A stretch of DNA of 64,000 nucleotides, taken from assembly GCF_014837055.1 (NCBI RefSeq), contig NZ_JACSPQ010000005.1:1-64000 (forward strand), in the 5' to 3' direction. Below the pieces are notes generated by a model. It saw nothing but the letters and a program-made list of their open reading frames with translations, was not told the origin of the DNA and did no database searches. Source of the DNA: Phocaeicola faecium. Lineage in GTDB: Bacteria > Bacteroidota > Bacteroidia > Bacteroidales > Bacteroidaceae. The position numbers were made by a program, and so were the translations under genes. The first letter of the stretch is position 1; every line of letters starts with the position of its first letter. This document shows, piece by piece, positions 59,265-64,000 of this stretch.

Positions 59265-60464
59265 CTATGTATTGGCACGATAGCGGTCGGGATGGAAATC
59301 CGTTCCACCGGGGCGCTGGAAGATACGCAGGTTAAATTCGCCCACCACGGCAAGCAGATGGTCGAATATCTCACTTTGAATCTCTTCGTATTCCTGCCAT
59401 ACGGTGGTGTTGGTAAAACAGTATACCTCCATCGGCATACCCTCTGCCGTGGGTTGCAGTTGGCGTACCATAATCATCTGTTCTTTACTTACGCGCGGAT
59501 GTTGATTCAGGTAGGTGAGCAGGTAGTTTCTGAATACCTGAAAATTGACAATCGGTTTTCCGGCATCGGCTTCGCTTATCCAACCTTTTGCCATAAACTT
59601 GCTTAATTCTTCCTTTGTGCAGAAGTGTACCGAAGTAACATCGATGTTGACCGAACGCATGATGCGCCGTCCGCCCGTTTCACGCATTCCCCGCCAGTTC
59701 TGGAAAGAGTCGCTCACTAACGCATACGGGGGGATGGTGGTGATGGTCTTGTCGAAATTGCGTACCTTGACCGTGGTAAGCGATACTTCGATAACATCTC
59801 CGTTCGCTCCATACTTCGGCATCGTAATCCAGTCGCCCGGTCGCAGCATGTCGTTTGCCGATAGCTGCACGCCTGCCACCAATCCTAAAATGCTGTCTTT
59901 AAATATCAACATCAGTACCGTAGCCGAAGCTCCGAAACCGGCAAGGATAATCGTAGCATCTTCGCCGAGGATGATACTTAATATGATGACCACTCCCACA
60001 CCGATTACCACTAATTTGATGGTTTGATACACTCCCTTCAGCGGACGGTTCCGCAGCGTTTCATGCTCACTCGATATGCTGTACAGCGAAGTAAGAAACG
60101 CATTAGCCAAAAGAATGATGGCAACCACGAGATAAATTTCGGTGGCTTTCATCAGGAAGTTCATCAAGGCAGGAGTTTTAGAAAACACGAAAGGCAGTAA
60201 CCCGTACCACACGATGGGCGGGATGATGCGGCTGAAGTTTACCATCATCCGCTCGTTGAACAAATAATCGTCCCACGTAGCTTTGGTCTTGGCGGTTAGT
60301 TTCTTTACCGTCGGGATAATCAGATGACGGAATATTTTGGTGCAAAGAAAAGATATGACTACCACCCCGAGGATTAAAGCCAACTGTACGCTCCAGTCGA
60401 GGTTTGATTTATCTATGCCGAGGTATTCTAAAAAACGGCTTATGCTCTGATTTATTACTTCCAT
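59265..60464 (-). CDS. MscS-family mechanosensitive channel, YbdG-like
   Basis: 399 residues. Four to five membrane helices, the last being the pore region before GDWITMPKYGANGDVIEVSLTTVKVRNFDKTITTIPPYAL, a block typical of the YbdG/Msc-miniconductance branch. The insert with the MRSVNIDVTSVHFC segment and the C-terminal cytoplasmic domain (EVYCFTNTTVWQEYEEIQSEIFDHLLA) are also family-like. Minus-strand -7 box TATCTTTG at 60488-60495. Different subgroup from the short MscS at 21048. Confidence 0.93.
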   Translation of the reverse strand: MEVINQSISRFLEYLGIDKSNLDWSVQLALILGVVVISFLCTKIFRHLIIPTVKKLTAKTKATWDDYLFNERMMVNFSRIIPPIVWYGLLPFVFSKTPALMNFLMKATEIYLVVAIILLANAFLTSLYSISSEHETLRNRPLKGVYQTIKLVVIGVGVVIILSIILGEDATIILAGFGASATVLMLIFKDSILGLVAGVQLSANDMLRPGDWITMPKYGANGDVIEVSLTTVKVRNFDKTITTIPPYALVSDSFQNWRGMRETGGRRIMRSVNIDVTSVHFCTKEELSKFMAKGWISEADAGKPIVNFQVFRNYLLTYLNQHPRVSKEQMIMVRQLQPTAEGMPMEVYCFTNTTVWQEYEEIQSEIFDHLLAVVGEFNLRIFQRPGGTDFHPDRYRANT

Positions 60465-60487
60465 ACTCTATGGTTTCTCTGTTTTTG

Positions 60488-60495
60488 CAAAGATA
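60488..60495 (-). promoter_or_regulatory. -7 element of YbdG-like channel gene
   Basis: Minus-strand TATCTTTG, 24 bp before ATG 60464. Confidence 0.55.
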
Positions 60496-60686
60496 CACAA
60501 AGAGACTGAATAATAATGGAGGATAAATCTTTAACTTTTGTCAAAACTGTTGTTGTTGGTTGCCTGCGGAGACGGGTTATGAACTTCATAACCATCTTTA
60601 ATTAATGTCGGTATGAGAAACTGGGTATTTTTTTGTCGATAATTATCATAATAAGCGGATTTTATGGTTGAAATAAGTGGAAAAGG

Positions 60687-60717
60687 TTTGAGCTGAAGCA
60701 AGAAACCATTAATTTTG
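60687..60717 (+). promoter_or_regulatory. Promoter of the B3/B4-domain gene
   Basis: -33 TTTG (60687-60690) and -7 TAATTTTG (60710-60717) with the ideal 19-bp spacing; the clearest full Bacteroidota promoter in the window. Confidence 0.7.
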
Positions 60718-60739
60718 CCGCGCAATTTATGAAATAGTC

Positions 60740-61411
60740 ATGAAAGAGTTGGTTATTGAAGTTTCTGAAGAGTTAAGACAAGCGTGGCAACCGTTCCGGG
60801 GAGCCGCCGTGTTTGCAACGGTGAAAAATTCGGCTTACAGCGAAGCCTTGTGGAAACGTATTGAAACGTTTACGGAACTTTACCGGCAGCAGTACACTAC
60901 GGATTCTATCAAAGAGATGCCTGCAATTCAGGCTACCCGTCAGGCATATAAGAGATGTGGCAAAGACCCCAGCCGGTATCGTCCGTCATCGGAAGCGCTT
61001 TGCCGGCGCATCCTTCGGGGGATACCTCTTTATCAGATTGATACGCTGGTAGACTTGATTAATCTGGCTTCGATTTACAGCGGACATTCCATCGGTGGTT
61101 TCGATTTGGATAAGATTCAGGGCGACCGTCTGGTGTTGGGCATCGGCAAGGCAGGTGAGCCGTATGAAGGCATCGGCAGGGGCGAACTGAACATTGAAGG
61201 GATGCCGGTATACCGCGATGCCGTAGGCGGAGTAGGGACTCCCACCAGCGATAACGAACGGACGAAAATAACCGCCGACACTACCCACCTGCTTGCCATT
61301 ATGAATGCTTACAGCGGTGAAGATGGACTGGCTGAGGCTGTAGACTATATGGTCGGACTGCTGAAAGAATTTGCCGAAGCCACAGACGTAAAAATAGTTT
61401 ATTTTAAATAA
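60740..61411 (+). CDS. B3/B4 (PheRS beta-like) domain protein
   Basis: 223 residues consisting of the B3/B4 tRNA-editing domain found in phenylalanyl-tRNA synthetase beta. Features: AIQATRQAYKRCGKDPSRYRPSSEALCRRIL, IDTLVDLINLASIYSGHSIGGFDLDKI, and PVYRDAVGGVGTPTSDNERTKI. Stand-alone forms may edit mischarged tRNA or bind amino acids; the exact role is unknown. The small basic protein gene follows after ten bases. Confidence 0.85.
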   Translation: MKELVIEVSEELRQAWQPFRGAAVFATVKNSAYSEALWKRIETFTELYRQQYTTDSIKEMPAIQATRQAYKRCGKDPSRYRPSSEALCRRILRGIPLYQIDTLVDLINLASIYSGHSIGGFDLDKIQGDRLVLGIGKAGEPYEGIGRGELNIEGMPVYRDAVGGVGTPTSDNERTKITADTTHLLAIMNAYSGEDGLAEAVDYMVGLLKEFAEATDVKIVYFK

Positions 61412-61421
61412 GTAAAAGGTT

Positions 61422-61613
61422 ATGGATATAGAAAAGATATTGACCGAAGGTATAGTTTTTAAGGGCGGAAAGTCGCCCGGAGGGAAAAAAGAGCAGAAAG
61501 TAAAAACCAAAGCTCAGAAGAAATCTTATATTACGGGAGCCCACGGTTCGGGCTCGGCGAAAATGAAAGCAGAGTATCGCCGCCGTCGTGCGAACCGTCA
61601 TAAAAACGGATAA
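61422..61613 (+). CDS. Small basic protein of unknown function
   Basis: 63 residues, strongly basic (KGGKSPGGKKEQKVKTKAQK; EYRRRRANRHKNG). The N-terminus MDIEKILTEGIVF is short and acidic. No membrane segment. Ten bases behind the B3/B4 gene and surely in the same transcript. The Lys/Arg content suggests nucleic-acid or ribosome contact, but nothing firmer can be said. Confidence 0.65.
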   Translation: MDIEKILTEGIVFKGGKSPGGKKEQKVKTKAQKKSYITGAHGSGSAKMKAEYRRRRANRHKNG

Positions 61614-61645
61614 CACACATTTATTATAAACAAAATAGAAAAATC

Positions 61646-62161
61646 ATGAGAAAATTATTGTTGGTGGTCGCTGTAATCATGGCGGCATTATCAGTGCAGG
61701 CACAAGAAATGTATTTGGGTGGTGGAATCAGCTTATGGAGAAACACGAGCAAAGACGTTACTTCATTTTCTATTACTCCCGACTTTGGTTATAACCTGAA
61801 CGAAACTTGGGCTGTGGGCGGCGAATTGGCGTACAGTCATGAAAGCGGCGATGCCAAGTCGAATACGTTTGCCATTGCCCCTTATGCCCGTTACTCGTTT
61901 TATGAAAATAAAATCGTTCGCCTGTTTGTTGACATGGGCTTAGGTTTTTCTACCTACAAGCAGAAACACCACGATGCCGTAAACGGTTTTGAAATCGGTC
62001 TGAAACCCGGATTGGCAATAAAATTAAACGACAGTTTCAGTTTCATTACCAAAGTTGGTTTCGCGGGTTATCGGAATGACTATCGGGGCGAAATGGGAGA
62101 AGGCTTTGGCGTAGATGTAGACGGAGAAAATATTTCAATCGGTATCGATTACGAGTTTTAA
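61646..62161 (+). CDS. Small outer-membrane beta-barrel protein
   Basis: 171 residues. Signal peptide MRKLLLVVAVIMAALSVQAQ, then about eight amphipathic strands with Gly/aromatic pattern (YLGGGISLWRN, FGYNLNETWAVGGELAYSHE, FAIAPYARYSFYENKIVRLFVDMGLGF) and a closing strand ISIGIDYEF ending in Phe. Typical OmpX/OmpA-barrel size. Function unknown. Terminator at 62179-62213. Confidence 0.85.
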   Translation: MRKLLLVVAVIMAALSVQAQEMYLGGGISLWRNTSKDVTSFSITPDFGYNLNETWAVGGELAYSHESGDAKSNTFAIAPYARYSFYENKIVRLFVDMGLGFSTYKQKHHDAVNGFEIGLKPGLAIKLNDSFSFITKVGFAGYRNDYRGEMGEGFGVDVDGENISIGIDYEF

Positions 62162-62178
62162 TGGCCGAAAAAGCAGTA

Positions 62179-62213
62179 AAAAGAGCTGTTCTGCTTACGA
62201 ACAGCTCTTTTTT
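62179..62213 (+). terminator. Terminator after small barrel gene
   Basis: AAGAGCTGTTC pairs with GAACAGCTCTT around a 7-nt loop, followed by seven T. Confidence 0.92.
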
Positions 62214-62249
62214 TATGCCTTTTTGTTAGCATGTCAGACTAAACTTTTA

Positions 62250-62257
62250 TACATTTG
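62250..62257 (+). promoter_or_regulatory. -7 element of PorT-like gene
   Basis: TACATTTG; ATG 62288 lies 30 bp downstream, whereas the earlier in-frame ATG at 62255 overlaps the box and is rejected. Confidence 0.6.
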
Positions 62258-62287
62258 CGGATAGGAAATCTTAAAAATAAATGGCTT

Positions 62288-62896
62288 ATGAAAAAGTTTT
62301 TGCTTATGATGGTTTGCCTGTTCTCAATGTTGACCGTAACGGCGCAAACGAAAGTAACGTGGAGCATGGAGCTGGGTTTAGGTATGAGTACATGGATGGG
62401 AAAGGATGCTAACGGCAGCAATCCCTTGTTTAATCCGAAAGTAGGAGTAGGCATTGATGTCCCTCTTACCGGATTGGTCTCTTTCCAAACCGGGTTGTCA
62501 TGGGTGTCGAAAGGAGCAAGTTATAAGGAAAATGGGACAGATATAACAGTCGACCAGAATTATTTTGAAATGCCCTTATTGGCTGCTTTCCATGTAGGTA
62601 CGGCTTGTAAGTTCGACATGGTATTTACCGCAGGTCCTTATTTGGCTTTGGGCGTAAACGGAAAGGTTAGCCACGAGATAGATGATGTTACCACTTCATG
62701 GGGGACATTCGATGATGTGAAAGCCCAGAGTTGGAACGGGTTGAAGCGTTTCGATGCAGGATTACAAGGAGGTGTGGCTTTGGATTTTCCGAAATGGACC
62801 GTGGGACTCGACGGAGAGTTTGGTTTATGTAAAATAGCCAGTGGAGCAGCTCCGCGTAATTTGGCATTCTTCTTTACCGTAGGGTATAAGTTCTAA
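62288..62896 (+). CDS. PorT-like outer-membrane beta-barrel protein
   Basis: 202 residues with signal peptide MKKFLLMMVCLFSMLTVTAQ. Strands follow the outer-membrane barrel family 2 pattern (WSMELGLGMSTWMG, VGVGIDVPLTGLVSFQTGLSWVSKG, YFEMPLLAAFHVG, FDAGLQGGVALDF) and end in FFFTVGYKF. Possibly structural or a secretion-linked barrel; the ligand is unknown. It precedes the response regulator gene by 21 bp. Confidence 0.85.
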   Translation: MKKFLLMMVCLFSMLTVTAQTKVTWSMELGLGMSTWMGKDANGSNPLFNPKVGVGIDVPLTGLVSFQTGLSWVSKGASYKENGTDITVDQNYFEMPLLAAFHVGTACKFDMVFTAGPYLALGVNGKVSHEIDDVTTSWGTFDDVKAQSWNGLKRFDAGLQGGVALDFPKWTVGLDGEFGLCKIASGAAPRNLAFFFTVGYKF

Positions 62897-62917
62897 AATA
62901 AATGTAACACACACATA

Positions 62918-64000
62918 ATGGCTTCGTCTATATTAATTGTTGAAGATGATTTGACTTTCTCTACCATGCTGAAAACTTGGCTGGGCAAGAAAGGTTTCGA
63001 AGTAGAGGCGGTTGGTACTCAGTTGCGCGCAAGAAAACTGCTGGCTGCTCGCGATTTTGATTTGGTATTGTCTGATTTACGGCTTCCCGACCAAGACGGC
63101 ATCTCTCTGCTTGCTTGGCTGCGGGAACAGAATAAACTTATACCGTTTATTATCATGACCAGCTATGCCGAAATCCAGAGCGCTGTACAGGCGATGAAAG
63201 AAGGTGCGACTGATTACGTAGCCAAGCCGATACAGCCAGACGTTCTTCTGACAAAAATAACAGAAGCCATAGGAAATAATACAGCCGCGCCTATTGCGCC
63301 GGTTCATTCGGCAGCTTCGGTTTCTTCTCAGAACTTTCTTGAGGGAGAAAGCGAGGCTGCGCGTCAGCTTTATAATTATGTTAATCTGGTTGCGCCTACC
63401 CACATGTCGGTTTTGATTAACGGAGCGAGCGGAACCGGTAAGGAATATGTTGCCCATCGCATCCATCAGCTCAGTAAGCGGGCAGGCAAACCGTTTATCG
63501 CTATTGATTGCGGTTCTATACCGAAAGACTTGGCTGCTTCTGAATTTTTTGGCCACGTAAAAGGTTCGTTTACCGGTGCTTTGTCGGATAAGGTCGGTGC
63601 TTTTGAGGAAGCAAACGGCGGAACTTTATTTCTTGATGAAATAGGAAATTTGAGTTACGAGGTACAGGTGCAGTTGCTTCGTGCCCTTCAAGAGCGTAAG
63701 ATTCGCCGGATAGGGTCGACTAAAGAAATCGAGGTTGATGTTCGGTTGGTGAGTGCAACCAATGAAAATCTTAAAGAAGCCATCGCCAAAGGTACTTTCC
63801 GTGAGGATTTATATCATCGTATCAATGAGTTTACGCTGCGTATGCCTTCGTTGAAGGAGAGAGAAGAAGATATTTTGCTGTTTGCTAATTTCTTTTTAGA
63901 TCAAGCGAATCGGGAGTTGGAGCGTAATCTAATAGGATTTGATATGGAGGCAAGTATGGCTTTGCAGAATTACTCGTGGCCCGGCAATCTTCGTCAGTTG
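62918..64000 (+). CDS. NtrC-type sigma-54-dependent response regulator (cut by window end)
   Basis: 361 codons visible, open at the window edge. Receiver domain about 4-120 with acidic pair EDD (9-11), phospho-acceptor Asp53 (SDLRLPD), Thr/Ser position MTSYAE and Lys in KPIQPD. AAA+ domain from about 145: Walker A NGASGTGKEYVAHRI, GSFTGA in place of the GAFTGA loop that contacts sigma-54, Walker B GGTLFLDEIG, and LVSATNENL. The start of the C-terminal part is NYSWPGNLRQL. Activates RpoN-dependent promoters on phosphorylation; the paired kinase is probably beyond the window. Confidence 0.93.
   Translation, partial: MASSILIVEDDLTFSTMLKTWLGKKGFEVEAVGTQLRARKLLAARDFDLVLSDLRLPDQDGISLLAWLREQNKLIPFIIMTSYAEIQSAVQAMKEGATDYVAKPIQPDVLLTKITEAIGNNTAAPIAPVHSAASVSSQNFLEGESEAARQLYNYVNLVAPTHMSVLINGASGTGKEYVAHRIHQLSKRAGKPFIAIDCGSIPKDLAASEFFGHVKGSFTGALSDKVGAFEEANGGTLFLDEIGNLSYEVQVQLLRALQERKIRRIGSTKEIEVDVRLVSATNENLKEAIAKGTFREDLYHRINEFTLRMPSLKEREEDILLFANFFLDQANRELERNLIGFDMEASMALQNYSWPGNLRQL

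Noticed and set aside
60531..60725. 64-codon minus-strand frame before the B3/B4 gene
   Set aside because: Low-complexity, no start signal, and it overlaps the strong plus-strand promoter at 60687-60717.
1..64000. tRNA, rRNA, prophage, integrative element or plasmid functions
   Set aside because: No cloverleaf or rRNA-like stretches, integrase, transposase, relaxase or phage structural genes were seen; only the short non-coding MITE-like copies suggest mobility.

Overview
The window reads as chromosomal DNA of a Bacteroidales gut-type bacterium, most likely Bacteroidaceae (Bacteroides, Phocaeicola or a close relative). Four things point there. Many genes have the Bacteroidota -7 promoter motif TAnnTTTG and no obvious Shine-Dalgarno. 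There is a SusC/SusD outer-membrane pair. The threonine operon uses an ApgM-family protein where other bacteria have ThrB. Several genes also encode proteins typical of this phylum (DUF349, M64 peptidase, PorT-like barrels, GH3-beta-lactamase fusion). I see no rRNA, tRNA, CRISPR array, prophage or conjugative module.

Layout. 0-3 kb: corA, nth, queA (housekeeping). 3.2-15.3 kb: a two-part phosphonate locus, the most interesting part of the window. Each part opens with a divergent pair: an uncharacterised HTH-like protein on the minus strand and a polytopic membrane transporter on the plus strand. Part one continues with phnX and phnW (2-aminoethylphosphonate to acetaldehyde plus phosphate). 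Part two continues with a DAO-family FAD oxidoreductase, EtfB, an EtfA carrying an N-terminal 2x[4Fe-4S] ferredoxin domain, and an OprP/OprO-like porin. A PhnO-like N-acetyltransferase lies between the parts. My reading is that part two takes up and oxidises a second (perhaps N-alkylated) aminophosphonate with ETF as electron acceptor and feeds the product to PhnW/PhnX.

15.3-21.9 kb: UPF1-like helicase, beta-propeller lipoprotein, TPR protein, msrA, a Sua5/YciO-type protein and a MscS channel. 22-27.2 kb: thr operon (thrA, ApgM-type putative homoserine kinase, thrC), preceded by a Thr/Ile-containing leader peptide and a terminator hairpin, an apparent attenuator. 27.3-29.2 kb: dnaX. 29.6-36.2 kb: a calcineurin-like phosphoesterase with SusC and SusD, with no glycoside hydrolase. 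36.5-44 kb: ftsB/divIC-like gene, membrane protein, pepD, flippase-like protein, rsmA, mgtE and a DUF349 protein. 44-50.3 kb: flavodiiron protein, radical SAM protein, thyA, folA, an Lrp-type regulator, M64 peptidase and a GNAT. 50.5-58 kb: AspT/YidE-type transporter, rplS, a 5'-nucleotidase split over two genes, the GH3-beta-lactamase fusion and a ferredoxin. 58-64 kb: PH-domain-like membrane protein, second MscS channel, B3/B4-domain protein, a small basic protein, two small outer-membrane barrels, and the start of an NtrC-type response regulator cut by the window end.

Intergenic structure. Two families stand out. The first consists of about eight elements of roughly 85 bp, each made of four units spaced exactly 22 nt apart (one spacing of 21 in one copy), always between genes. 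The second is a 194-bp MITE-like element with terminal inverted repeats, present as two full copies and one 40-bp fragment. Several phosphorus-scavenging systems (phosphonate locus, phosphoesterase-SusCD, split 5'-nucleotidase) occur in this one stretch.
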